Shown here piece by piece: positions 7,780 to 16,276 of a DNA stretch of 64,000 bases. Source of the stretch: G963422745 sp963422745 (GTDB taxonomy: Bacteria; Actinomycetota; Acidimicrobiia; Acidimicrobiales; Aldehydirespiratoraceae); NCBI GenBank assembly GCA_963422745.1, contig OY730477.1:3100001-3164000 (forward strand). The letters run 5' to 3'. The notes beneath the pieces were generated by a model. The model worked only from the letters and a program-made list of their open reading frames with translations, searched no databases and was not told where the DNA came from. The translations under genes and the position numbers were made by a program. Within the stretch, counting starts at the first letter, position 1. Each line of letters starts with the position of its first letter.

Positions 7780-8564
7780 CGGGTGAATACTGGCTCGTAT
7801 ACAAGGGTCAGTCGTTTGACCTGTGGAACCCCGACACGGGCACCTATTACGCCTCAGTTGACGTGGCTGAGATAACCAGCCATCTCCAGGAGAAGCGGCT
7901 GAGGCAGCAACGGACTATCACCTCTCCTTTCTCGATGTTCTCGAAGAATCATGTGAAGGAACCGGCCACCCTGCCCTGCAAACATCCACGAATTACTTTC
8001 CGCAACGTGACCAACGCAATTGACTCGCGCACGGTGATTGCCGCATTGATCCCCGAGCAAATCGTATTGGTCAACAGCGCGCCGTACCTGCTTTGGCCAG
8101 AGGGCTTTACGGTCCGTCACGAGGCTTACCTCCTGGGTGTGCTGTCGTCTATGACTCTTGACTGGTATGCCCGCCGTGTTGTCGTTTTGAACCTAAATTT
8201 CCATCTCCTCAACAATTTCCCAATCCCCACCGCCGACATCAATCCTGAGACTGGCAGTCCCATAGCCCTACGAGTGGTGGAGATCGCCGGACGGCTGGCC
8301 GCAGTGGACGCTCGGTTCTCTAAGTGGGCCGCTGAGGTGGGCGTACCGGTCGGTTCAGCCAACGACGAACCCGTCAAGACCGACCTGATCTGTGAACTCG
8401 ACGCCTGCGTCGCGCATCTATACGGCCTTGACGAAGACGACCTGGACTGCCTCTATACGACCTTCCACGCCCGCCCCGACGAGCACGCCGAGCGCCACGC
8501 TGACGTACTTGAACACTTCCGAAAGCTCCCCCGAACCGAACCCCCGTGCCCGGCACCGTCATGA
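7776..8564 (+). CDS. C-terminal specificity-like domain of methylase copy 1
   Basis: A 262-residue product starting at a GTG whose last two bases belong to the TGA of the preceding segment, so it could be made as a separate, translationally coupled subunit. It opens TGEYWLVYKGQSFDLWNPDTG, the same start as the separate second gene of the paralogue (34525-35304). Later conserved stretches are SRTVIAALIPEQIVLVNSAPYL, DWYARRVVVLNLNFHLLNNF and AEVGVPVGSANDEPVKTDL. In Eco57I-like enzymes this region forms the end of the target-recognition module; a specificity role is inferred. The coding end (...PCPAPS and stop) is itself the first unit of the tandem array that follows. Confidence 0.65.
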   Translation: MTGEYWLVYKGQSFDLWNPDTGTYYASVDVAEITSHLQEKRLRQQRTITSPFSMFSKNHVKEPATLPCKHPRITFRNVTNAIDSRTVIAALIPEQIVLVNSAPYLLWPEGFTVRHEAYLLGVLSSMTLDWYARRVVVLNLNFHLLNNFPIPTADINPETGSPIALRVVEIAGRLAAVDARFSKWAAEVGVPVGSANDEPVKTDLICELDACVAHLYGLDEDDLDCLYTTFHARPDEHAERHADVLEHFRKLPRTEPPCPAPS

Positions 8565-8780
8565 CATCTTGCTGGCGGGGAACCTAAGGGTTGCCCTTAG
8601 CTGGACCCCCATGCCCGGCACCGTCATGACACCCTGCCCGCAGGAACGTAAGGGTAACCCTTAGCCGAACCCCAATGCGCGGCACCGTCATGACACCCTG
8701 CCCGCAGGAACGTAAGGGTAAACCTTAGCCGAACCCCCATGCGCGGCACCGTCATGACACCCTGCCCGCAGGGACACAAG
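8533..8780. repeat. Methylase-tail tandem array, 64-65 bp period
   Basis: CGGCACCGTCATGACA recurs at 8551, 8616, 8680 and 8744. The first unit is the coding end of the methylase with its TGA at 8562-8564. Each unit carries an inverted repeat of the type TAAGGGT..ACCCTTA, so each could fold a terminator-like hairpin. Confidence 0.85.
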
Positions 8781-8869
8781 GCTCCGCGACATAAGGCTCC
8801 TGGACCTCTTTGACTCAGCGAAGAAGTAGTGGCGATTACATCGTCTCGGATCTAGTTGACTCCGCCTAA

Positions 8870-9462
8870 CTCCAGACAGCCCTCTCCACCAACCCTCCAG
8901 CCGATCCTATCTACCAACCCTCCAAAATCGACCGAGTCAAGGCCACTACCTGTGATGGTGAGGCTATCTGTTAACCCTCCAGCCAACCCCCCGTCTAGCA
9001 ACCCTGCAATCGACTCCGCCAACCAACAACCAGACTCCGCCTACAAACCTACAGCCAACCCCGCCCAGCAACTTTCCAGCCGACCCAGCCTACCAACCCC
9101 ACCCGCGCAACCCCACCCGCGGCCTATCAACCCTGCAGACAATTTCCGTCTAGCAACCCTCCAGCAGACTCCGCCCCCAGCAACCTTCCAGCAGACTCCG
9201 CCCAGCGACACTCCAAATCGTTCGCCTAACAACCCCTGAATCAACCCCGCCCAGCAACCTTCCAGCAGACTCCGCCTAGCAACCCTGCAATCGACTCCGC
9301 CAACCAACAACCAGACTCCGCCTGCCAACCCTGCAATCAACCCCACAAACCAACCCTCTAGCAGACTCCGCCAACCAACAACCAGACTCCACCTACAAAC
9401 CCTCCAATCACTCCGCCAACCAACCCCATCTACCAACACTCCACTCGAGCCTGTCTACCAAC
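8870..9462. repeat. C/A-rich degenerate satellite between converging genes
   Basis: The + strand is almost free of G and consists of shuffled phrases such as CTAGCAACCCTGCAATC, AACAACCAGACTCCGCC and CTACCAACCCC. The phrase CTACCAACCCCGCC at 9455 is the coding end and stop of the AAA ATPase read in reverse (GTTGGTAG). The array therefore again seems to derive from a gene tail. No gene is supported in 8780-9454. Confidence 0.7.
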
Positions 9463-10615
9463 CCCGCCTGCGAAGGAAGTCGTCAAACATCGGCACCGTG
9501 AAGGCGATAACTCCGTGGCGTGGTGAGTAACACAAACCTCGCTTGATGAGTGAGTCGCGGAGAGGACCGGCCTGGGTGGTGGTCTTACCCATTGCCTTGG
9601 CCACGGCGCCCGAACCGTACGGCCCACTACTCAGTGATGCCATAGCAGCGAGGTATGCACGCTCAGCTCCAGTTGTGCGATCGAACCGCACCCGGAAGAA
9701 CCCCGTGTCGAGCTCCTCAACGGCGATCGGGACGCCCGCCTTCACATCCGCCGAGGTGATGGCGTCCGGACCGGTGGCGGCGTCCCAAATCTGTTTGCCG
9801 AACTCTTGCAAGAAATACGGGTGCCCCTCGGTGCCGGTCACCACCTCAGCGAGCGCATCGGGGTTCCAGTGCACCCCTTCAGCCTCTGCCGGGTCGCCAA
9901 GAGCTGCAGAGGCTTCCGCTTGGTCGAGGCTGGCGATCTCACGGAAAACAAAAAGCCGCTCCGCATATGACTTTGCCGCACCTGCCAAGGCCGGGATTGA
10001 TGGAAGACCTGCTCCGGCGACCATCAGCGGTAGCTGTTCTTGGCTGATCCTGTGAGCTCCAACTATCAAGGCGGCCAGGTCCCTTTGCGAGAGGTATTGG
10101 ATCTCGTCAATGGTGAAGAGCACACCTGTGCTGCGATCCCGGGCAAGTTCGCCGACTTCGACGAACAGATCCGCGAGATCTTGCTCAAGGTAGCCGGAGT
10201 CGGCAATGCCGCGGGTCGGCTCGACCTTCACGCCTATTGCTGGGCCTTCTCCCAAGTTCCAGCGGAGTTCGAAGGACCGGAGCACGCCAAAGCCATGATG
10301 CAACTTGCGGACGGCCGAGAGCCGCCAAAGCGCCTTACGAACCAGCGAGGCGATCGCTTCGGCGAATTCCAGGTCCTCGGTTGCTTCGAGTTGTTGATGA
10401 ACCCAGTTGTGGTGTTTGGCGATCTTGCCGAATCGGCCTAATAGGGCTGTCTTGCCAACGCCTCGGAATCCGGTCAGTATCAGGCTCCGAGCCGGTCTGC
10501 CCACTCCGAACCGTTGAACCGCGATGTCGAACTGGTCGAGCTCCGAGTCACGACCCACGAGGGCAGGCGGCGGGCTGCCAGCTCCGGGGCTGTACGGGTT
10601 GCGCACCGGGTCCAC
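9455..10615 (-). CDS. Standalone AAA ATPase (Orc/MalT-like P-loop protein)
   Basis: An ATP-binding protein of about 386 residues. It has a Walker A motif in LILTGFRGVGKTALL, a Walker B in VLFTIDEIQYLS, a sensor-like GAGLPSIPAL and a C-terminal winged-helix segment (KAMGKTTTQAGPLRDSLIKRGL). This layout is that of AAA/Orc1-like ATPases commonly found alone in accessory regions. The GTG at 10615-10613 is preferred over the upstream TTG at 10639 because a perfect TATAAT ends seven nucleotides before it, implying a leaderless mRNA. It converges on methylase copy 1 and diverges from the helicase gene. A regulatory or motor role in the same island is inferred only from position. Confidence 0.75.
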   Translation of the reverse strand: MDPVRNPYSPGAGSPPPALVGRDSELDQFDIAVQRFGVGRPARSLILTGFRGVGKTALLGRFGKIAKHHNWVHQQLEATEDLEFAEAIASLVRKALWRLSAVRKLHHGFGVLRSFELRWNLGEGPAIGVKVEPTRGIADSGYLEQDLADLFVEVGELARDRSTGVLFTIDEIQYLSQRDLAALIVGAHRISQEQLPLMVAGAGLPSIPALAGAAKSYAERLFVFREIASLDQAEASAALGDPAEAEGVHWNPDALAEVVTGTEGHPYFLQEFGKQIWDAATGPDAITSADVKAGVPIAVEELDTGFFRVRFDRTTGAERAYLAAMASLSSGPYGSGAVAKAMGKTTTQAGPLRDSLIKRGLCYSPRHGVIAFTVPMFDDFLRRRGW

Positions 10616-10622
10616 CCGGGGA

Positions 10623-10628
10623 ATTATA
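10623..10628 (-). promoter_or_regulatory. -10 TATAAT of the AAA ATPase gene
   Basis: Perfect consensus TATAAT on the minus strand, seven nucleotides before GTG 10615. It lies inside the longer TTG-initiated frame, which argues against that longer start. Confidence 0.65.
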
Positions 10629-10655
10629 GCGATCTGCAAGAGATATAAGAGATCT

Positions 10656-10700
10656 CCCTATAGGTGCCTAAAGTCCCTATAAACGCTGGAGATCCCTATA
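10656..10700 (-). promoter_or_regulatory. Three TATAGGG iterons, 19-bp spacing
   Basis: CCCTATA (TATAGGG on the minus strand) occurs at 10656, 10675 and 10694, exactly 19 bp apart, just upstream of the AAA ATPase promoter. Regular spacing near two helical turns suggests an operator read by a regulator on one face of the DNA. The binding protein is unknown. Confidence 0.45.
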
Positions 10701-10803
10701 CCACCCGCTGAAGCGATGTCACACTCCCGGACTAACTTGGTCGTCAACTCACCAACCTTGAACTTCTAACCACCGGGGCAATACCGCCACCGCGACAAAC
10801 CGA

Positions 10804-10906
10804 CCTCAGACAAACCAACGGGGTCAACCCACCAGAGCCGAACCCACCTCAAACCCACCTCAGACAAACCAACGGGGTCAACCCACAGGGCCGAACCCAC
10901 CGACAC
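10804..10906. repeat. 54-bp tandem duplication before helicase
   Basis: CCTCAGACAAACCAACGGGG followed by TCAACCCAC and GCCGAACCCACC occurs at 10804 and again at 10858. It lies in the 300-bp gap between the divergent AAA and helicase genes; nothing else is recognised there. Confidence 0.75.
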
Positions 10907-10940
10907 TGCGAACCGAAACTTCCCCTTCCCACACCGGACC

Positions 10941-13900
10941 ATGACATCGCCGCCTATACCAAGAAACCACTACAAACCGGAACTGGCGCTCAACCGCGCC
11001 GATGACACGGTGGCGGACGCCCTCAACATCTTCCTAAACGGAGCCGCCGATGGCCTAGCCGATGAGATCGAACTTGATATCGCCACTGCCTATTTCAACG
11101 TTGGCGGTTACTGCTTGTTGGCCGACGCCTTGGACCGGGTCGGCCAAGTCCGGTTGTTGTTGGGCGCCGAACCTAACCAGCTTCGCCGACGACGGGTACT
11201 AACCGGGGCCAACCGCGAGTCACCTAACCGCACCCGAGCCGAAAGGGCACGGGTGCGACGTTCTCTAGAAACCCACCAACAGGAAATGGAATTCGACCGA
11301 GACCTTCTGGGTTTCACGTTTGAGGCCGAGGCTGGGGCACGGCGGCTGGTGGATTGGCTGCATTCGGGTCGTGTGCAAGTACGGCGATTGCAGAATAGGT
11401 TCTTGCATGGCAAAGCCTTCGTGGTGCGCACGCTTGATCATGGTGTGGTCGCCGGGTCGTCGAATTTCACCTTCGCCGGATTGCACAGCAACGTTGAATT
11501 GAACCTAGGAGGCTATTCACCTCACGTCGTCACCGGGGTAAGTGGCTGGTTCGACGAACTCTGGGATGAAGCCGAGCCATACGACCTGGCCGCCCTGTTT
11601 GAGACCCGTTTCGAACCGCACGAACCGCAACTGATCTACCTGCGGATGCTTTGGGAGCGTTACCAAGATGAGCTGCTACAACAATCCGAATCGGGGCTGG
11701 AGCTTACAGAATTTCAGCGACACGGGCTGGGACGAGCTAAGAACATACTAAAGGACTACAACGGCGTACTCATTGCTGATGAGGTCGGCTTGGGCAAGAC
11801 GTTCATTGCAGGTGAGTTGATTCTCGAAGCCACACGGGATCGGCGCCAGCGGGTGCTGGTAGTCACCCCAGCAACACTGCGTGACGGCCCCTGGAAGACC
11901 TTCAGAGACGATCATAACCTCAACATTGAACTCGTATCTTTTGACGACCTCGCCCGCGACGAGAATCTCAATCGAGATAGTAAACGCAGCACTGGTCAGA
12001 AGCTGGCCGCTGAGCCCGACGAATACGCCATGGTCGTCGTGGATGAGGCGCACAATCTGCGCAACCCTTCTTCCCAACGTGCCTTGGCAATGCGCAATCT
12101 ACTGAATGGTTCGCCTCCCAAACAGTTGATCTTGATGACCGCAACTCCGGTAAACAACAGCCTCTGGGATCTGTATTACCTGTTGACGTATTTCTTGGTC
12201 AGCGATGGGCAGTTTGCTGATGTGGGAATCCGGTCGCTGAGGGAACATTTTGACTGGGCCATGAAACAAGACCCCGAGGATCTGTTACCGACGCATCTCT
12301 TCGACGTTTTGGACGCGGTGGCTGTGCGGCGAACCCGGCAGTTCGTAAAGAAGCATTACCGAAACGAAACGGTGACGATTGGAGGAAACGAGCAACACGT
12401 CAGTTTCCCCACACCACGGGTCCTAAGAGTGGACTACGACCTTGATTCGGTGCTGCCCGGGTTTTTCGACCGGGTAGCCGCGGCGCTCGAACCCAACCCG
12501 GAGTCCTCTTCCCCGCCAGACGGGTCAACAGCTGAACCAGCATCGGTTGATCCCTTGGATACCTCGAATCGATCCCCGTTGACTGAAGCTTCAACTCCGA
12601 GGGCATTGACCCTCGCCCGGTACACACCGTCGGGCTACTTGCTGTCCAACACCGGGGATCCGGGCTCGGGCACCAAGGTCGAGGCCTACGAGATGCAAAA
12701 CGCCGGACTGCTGCGATCCGCGCTGTTAAAACGGTTTGAGTCGTCGCCTTACGCCTTCGTCAAGACTTGTAAAACGATGGTCCACAGCCATGACGCCTTC
12801 TTGCAGCTATTGCCTAAGGGCAAGGTTGCCACCGGCGAGGCCTTGGCGGACTGGATCAACACCGACTCCGACGACGCGAACGAGGTTGACGTCTATCTGG
12901 ACCTCCACCAAGACATCCTAGAAAGCACGACAAACTATGACGTCATGGCCCTGACCGAAGCGGTGACAAAGGACCGGGACCTACTTGAAGACCTGGCCGA
13001 CACAGCAAGCAAAGTTACCCGGGACCGCGACCCGAACTTGGCTGTTATTGTCGAAGAACTGGCCAATATTTCCGCCGAGGCGAAAGCTGAGGGTTTGAGC
13101 GACGCACAAGTTCGCAACAAAGGGAAGGTCCTGATCTTCAGCTATTTCGCCGACACGGTGAATTGGGTATATGAGCATCTGAAACAGGTGACCGGCGACG
13201 ACGAACGATTGGCCCCTTACAGAGACCGGGTTGCCAGCCTGTCGGGCAGCGAAGGGAGCAAGGCTCGGGTGCTGTGGGGTTTCGCTCCCGAAACCACAGG
13301 CGCGCGGTCCGGTTCAAACGAGGACCTTTACGACATTGTAGTGACCACCGATGTGCTTGCCGAGGGCGTCAATTTGCAACAATGCCGTCACATCATCAAC
13401 TACGACCTGCCTTGGAATCCGATGCGGTTGGTGCAACGCCACGGTCGCATTGATCGCATCGGTTCGTTTCATGACGAGGTGTTCATCCGATGCGTCTTCC
13501 CCGATGCTCAGCTCAACAGCCTGCTGGGGCTTCAGGACCGGATCCAGCGAAAGATCCGTCAGGCCGCAGCGTCGGTGGGGGTCGGCCAAGACATCATTCC
13601 CGACGAACCCGGCGCCGAAAGGAATTTCGCAGAGACGCCCCAGGAGATCGAAAAGCGGCAGCGTATTGAACAACTGCGCGGAGGAGATTCCGAGTTGTTC
13701 GTGTCGGGGGGACCGTCCCGCGGCACCATCTCAGGTGAGGAATTCCGCCGAGAGCTGCAAAACGCTTTGGAAGATGAGGATTTGGCCGAGCGGTTGAAGA
13801 CCTTGGCGTGGGGGTCCGGCAGCGCCATGATCGACCGGTATCGGGACCCGGGCGATCCAACCGGTTTTGTGTTCTGCGTGCGTGTGGGCGACTGGGAAAA

Positions 13901-14438
13901 GCCCATATTTCGCTACGTGGAGATCAACTCGGATCCCGGCACCGGATCACACGGCGTGCTCCACGACACCTTGGAGTGCCTGGATCGGGCCCGGCCCCCC
14001 GATGGCTGGGACACACCACAAGACATGGACGAACACACCCGTCGCCTGGCCTTTCAGGCATGGAAAACCGCTGCCGACGACATTGAGTTGCATTGGAACC
14101 AATTCGCCGACAAGGCCTCATTCGAACCGAAATTACCCAAGGCCCTCCACGATGCCCAGAACCTGCTACGTCAACACGCTCCAAGTGGTCGTAACCAAAC
14201 CGATATAGACAACGCTGTTGATGCCCTCTCCGTAGGATTGACGGAGCTACGAGTTCGGGTAATCCGCAACGCCATGCGGTCCGCTGACGGCGATCCAAGC
14301 GCTCAGGCAGAGGCAGTTCTTCGGGAGGTGAAGAACCTCGGACTGAAACCGGTCACACCGCCGGAACCCTTGCCGCCAATCAAAGCTGACGACGTGCATC
14401 TGGTTTGCTGGCAGGCCTTGCGCCCACCAACCGATTAG
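10941..14438 (+). CDS. Phospholipase D-like plus SNF2-family helicase
   Basis: An 1,165-residue superfamily 2 protein. The N-terminal ~200 residues form a phospholipase D-like domain with the HKD-type stretch FLHGKAFVVRTLDHGVV and GSSNFTFAGLHSN, suggesting nuclease or DNA-binding activity. The helicase core follows: Walker A ADEVGLGKTFIAGEL (~280), DEAH box VVVDEAHNLRN (~360), motif III LMTATPVNN (~395), a variable insert, then the C-terminal lobe with VLIFSYFADTVNWVYEHL and TTDVLAEGVNLQQ through LVQRHGRIDRIGS (~800-845). Similar PLD-SNF2 proteins occur in phage-defence islands, and SNF2 helicases pair with Eco57I-type methylases in class 1 DISARM (DrmD/DrmMI). DrmA, DrmB and DrmC are absent here, so it is not a standard DISARM. 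No clear ribosome-binding site precedes ATG 10941. Confidence 0.85.
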   Translation: MTSPPIPRNHYKPELALNRADDTVADALNIFLNGAADGLADEIELDIATAYFNVGGYCLLADALDRVGQVRLLLGAEPNQLRRRRVLTGANRESPNRTRAERARVRRSLETHQQEMEFDRDLLGFTFEAEAGARRLVDWLHSGRVQVRRLQNRFLHGKAFVVRTLDHGVVAGSSNFTFAGLHSNVELNLGGYSPHVVTGVSGWFDELWDEAEPYDLAALFETRFEPHEPQLIYLRMLWERYQDELLQQSESGLELTEFQRHGLGRAKNILKDYNGVLIADEVGLGKTFIAGELILEATRDRRQRVLVVTPATLRDGPWKTFRDDHNLNIELVSFDDLARDENLNRDSKRSTGQKLAAEPDEYAMVVVDEAHNLRNPSSQRALAMRNLLNGSPPKQLILMTATPVNNSLWDLYYLLTYFLVSDGQFADVGIRSLREHFDWAMKQDPEDLLPTHLFDVLDAVAVRRTRQFVKKHYRNETVTIGGNEQHVSFPTPRVLRVDYDLDSVLPGFFDRVAAALEPNPESSSPPDGSTAEPASVDPLDTSNRSPLTEASTPRALTLARYTPSGYLLSNTGDPGSGTKVEAYEMQNAGLLRSALLKRFESSPYAFVKTCKTMVHSHDAFLQLLPKGKVATGEALADWINTDSDDANEVDVYLDLHQDILESTTNYDVMALTEAVTKDRDLLEDLADTASKVTRDRDPNLAVIVEELANISAEAKAEGLSDAQVRNKGKVLIFSYFADTVNWVYEHLKQVTGDDERLAPYRDRVASLSGSEGSKARVLWGFAPETTGARSGSNEDLYDIVVTTDVLAEGVNLQQCRHIINYDLPWNPMRLVQRHGRIDRIGSFHDEVFIRCVFPDAQLNSLLGLQDRIQRKIRQAAASVGVGQDIIPDEPGAERNFAETPQEIEKRQRIEQLRGGDSELFVSGGPSRGTISGEEFRRELQNALEDEDLAERLKTLAWGSGSAMIDRYRDPGDPTGFVFCVRVGDWEKPIFRYVEINSDPGTGSHGVLHDTLECLDRARPPDGWDTPQDMDEHTRRLAFQAWKTAADDIELHWNQFADKASFEPKLPKALHDAQNLLRQHAPSGRNQTDIDNAVDALSVGLTELRVRVIRNAMRSADGDPSAQAEAVLREVKNLGLKPVTPPEPLPPIKADDVHLVCWQALRPPTD

Positions 14439-14472
14439 TTGCACAACCCACTGGTTTGTCGCAGGCCGTGAC

Positions 14473-14478
14473 TAGCTT
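14473..14478 (+). promoter_or_regulatory. -10 TAGCTT of the decayed membrane-protein gene
   Basis: TAGCTT followed by six nucleotides and ATG 14485, the same box and nearly the same spacing as at the MATE gene. Confidence 0.45.
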
Positions 14479-14484
14479 TGTGTT

Positions 14485-15002
14485 ATGACCGTGCCCGGCG
14501 ACCCAGCAGGCTACAAGCTCGCCTATGAAGCAGGCCTGAGAGCTGTTGAGGAGCAGGCTTTGACCCTCCGCGAGACTCGGGATCGTGCGGGGGCGCTGAT
14601 GTCGGCGGCCCTTGTAGTTGTAGGTTTGGTAGCTGGTCTCGCCTTCACCTCCGACCGAGTTGATGCAATCGGCTGGACAGGTTGGTGCGGATTCATATTC
14701 GGAGGGCTGGATTCGTCGGCGTGGCCGTCACCACTGTCATGACCTGGTGGCCGACAGAAGGTCGATTTATCCATAATGCTGGGATCATCGTCGACGGTTA
14801 GGTTGAAGGGGACCCTCCAGCCGAGCTACCTGAACTTCACCGCGCGCTCGCTCTTTGGCTTGGTGACCAGACGGAAACTAACCGGAAGGTGCTGAACATA
14901 AAGTTGACGCGATTCGGCTGCGGACTTGGTTGCTTGCTTCTTGAGATGGTGGGCGTAGTCCTTATATTGGTCCTCACACTAGGAGGTATCGGAATTGGCT
15001 AA
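14485..15002 (+). pseudogene. Decayed SLATT-like membrane protein
   Basis: The start reads AYEAGLRAVEEQALTLRETR followed by a membrane segment AGALMSAALVVVGLVAGLAF and WTGWCGFIFGG; a stop comes early at 14740. From about 14706 the true continuation is in another frame (AGFVGVAVTTVMTWWP). That frame meets an in-frame TAG at 14799-14801 and then runs on as LPELHRALALWLGDQTETN and a last hydrophobic helix LLLEMVGVVLILVLTLGG to the stop at 15000. One frameshift and one nonsense codon therefore inactivate a protein of about 170 residues with three or four membrane helices. The helix layout recalls SLATT-type or related effector membrane proteins found beside defence genes; that link is tentative. 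Confidence 0.65.
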
Positions 15003-15108
15003 ATCCAAGAAACCTAAGCAAAAAAGGCCACAGCCACCACAGTTACCAACTCGGCCGGACCCGAGCCTGTCCGAAAAGCGCGGAGCTGTTGAGCCACCCG
15101 TCAAATAG
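14995..15108 (+). CDS. Short basic proline-rich peptide
   Basis: A 37-residue reading frame starting at TTG 14995 with a perfect AGGAGG eight nucleotides upstream; it overlaps the last codons of the decayed membrane gene. The product begins MAKSKKPKQKRPQPPQLP and is rich in Lys and Pro. I do not recognise it. The strong ribosome-binding site and overlap suggest it was co-translated with the membrane protein, possibly as a partner. The next 300 bp (15109-15415) hold only two short copies of TAGCACGGG(G/T)AGGCACC and no gene. Confidence 0.4.
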   Translation: MAKSKKPKQKRPQPPQLPTRPDPSLSEKRGAVEPPVK

Positions 15109-15415
15109 CACGGGGAGGCACCAGTAGCACGGGTAGGCACCGGGCCGGGATCGGTGCGAGGGTGCGCACCACCTGGGACGAACCCTGACCAACGGGTAGC
15201 CGCGGGCCGGGTTCGTTGGAGTGCGAGGGTTGACCTGACCGGTCTTAGCAAACTGGTCCCGCTCTCAGTGACGAGCGTCCCGCCCGGTCAGGCCAGCGAC
15301 GTATCACGGTTGTGCTGGCGCATGACTTCATCTGCCTGCAGGCAATGCAACGCATGGCACAGTCCGCGCCCTTATGTAAGGTGTAATCACCCAAGCGTGG
15401 AGCCAGTTGAACATC

Positions 15416-15952
15416 ATGGCTGCAGACCGATCTCGGCCCGATTCTGATGAACCCTCGCCGCCAGCGGGAGAGGTTAGCGCCCTCGGACGTCGCCTATTGA
15501 CAACGCGTGCGTTCCGCGCCGTTGGGCCACGCGTGTTTCCGCGGTTCCATCGGGCCGTGAACAGACTCAGCGGGGGCCGGACCTTGTTGGATTCCCGGGC
15601 CCAGCCGATGCTGATGTTGACCACGACCGGTGCACGCACGGGCCGTCGCCGTGAAACACCACTCGCTGCAGTCCCGCTTGCTGCAGGTGCAGTGCTGGTG
15701 GTCGGCAGTAACTTCGCACGACGGAATCACCCGGCCTGGACGGCCAACCTGTTGACGAACCCCCATGCAGAAATAAGGTTCCGCGGTGAACTAACGCCTG
15801 TGCGGGCCCGCCTGCTCTCGGGCGACGAACGTGTTCGCCACTGGAAGACGGCTCTTGAGTGGTTTCCGGCCTGGGCCGACTACGACGCCATAACCGAAGG
15901 GGAGCTACGGATCTTTGAGCTCAAACCCGCCGCCGAACACCAAGACTCATAA
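15416..15952 (+). CDS. Deazaflavin (F420)-dependent nitroreductase family protein
   Basis: A ~178-residue protein of the Ddn/FDOR family, split-barrel proteins that use coenzyme F420 to reduce quinones or nitro compounds. Family features are RFHRAVNRLSGGR, the signature LMLTTTGARTGRRRETPL, then LVVGSNFARRNHPAWTANL (the FGRPxxPxWxxNL-type motif) and NPHAEIRFRG. It fits the cofC gene in the same window. ATG 15416 is chosen; an in-frame TTG nine bases earlier with GGAG four nucleotides upstream is an alternative. The 3' end, with its stop, is duplicated 65 bp further on. The physiological substrate cannot be read from the sequence. Confidence 0.8.
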   Translation: MAADRSRPDSDEPSPPAGEVSALGRRLLTTRAFRAVGPRVFPRFHRAVNRLSGGRTLLDSRAQPMLMLTTTGARTGRRRETPLAAVPLAAGAVLVVGSNFARRNHPAWTANLLTNPHAEIRFRGELTPVRARLLSGDERVRHWKTALEWFPAWADYDAITEGELRIFELKPAAEHQDS

Positions 15953-16027
15953 ACCCTAACCTTCCCGGCATAAATCCTAACCACCACGCCCCCACAGCCG
16001 AACACCCAAGACTCATAAACCCTAACC
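15932..16027. repeat. Duplicated 3' end of the nitroreductase gene
   Basis: GCCGAACAC(C)CAAGACTCAT followed by AAACCCTAACC occurs at 15932, containing the true stop, and again at 15997. Spacing is 65 bp. Confidence 0.8.
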
Positions 16028-16149
16028 CTCAACCTTTGACGACTCCTGCTCAGCGGTAGCCGCGGAAGCGACGCAGGCGTCCGGTTCCGCCCGCCGGTTG
16101 CAGCGTCTTCGGAATCGAAGGGCAGCATCTTCAGAATCGAGAAGCAACG

Positions 16150-16227
16150 CCTACACAATCCCGGGGCGAGGGGCACCTACACAATCCCGGGGCGAGGGGC
16201 ACCTACACAATCCCGGGGCGAGGGGCA
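16150..16227. repeat. Three perfect 26-bp tandem repeats
   Basis: CCTACACAATCCCGGGGCGA followed by GGGGCA at 16150, 16176 and 16202. Flanking copies of ATCTTCAGAATCGA occur before and after. No gene is seen in 15953-16276. Confidence 0.9.
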
Positions 16228-16276
16228 CCTACACATCGAGAGGCAGCCATCTTCAGAATCGAAGGACGGAACACAG

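Noticed and set aside
4154..8564. BREX/Pgl methylase PglX
   Set aside because: Phase-variable G tracts recall PglX, but no pglZ, brxC or pglW neighbour is visible and the motif order is that of Eco57I/type IIG-like proteins.
9041..9439. 132-residue frame (minus strand) rich in VGWRSLLEGC
   Set aside because: It is the translation of the C/A-rich satellite; repeats give an open frame without protein features.
10941..14438. A complete DISARM system
   Set aside because: No DUF1998 (DrmB), DrmA helicase or separate DrmC is in the window; only a loose similarity to a DrmD/DrmMI pair remains.
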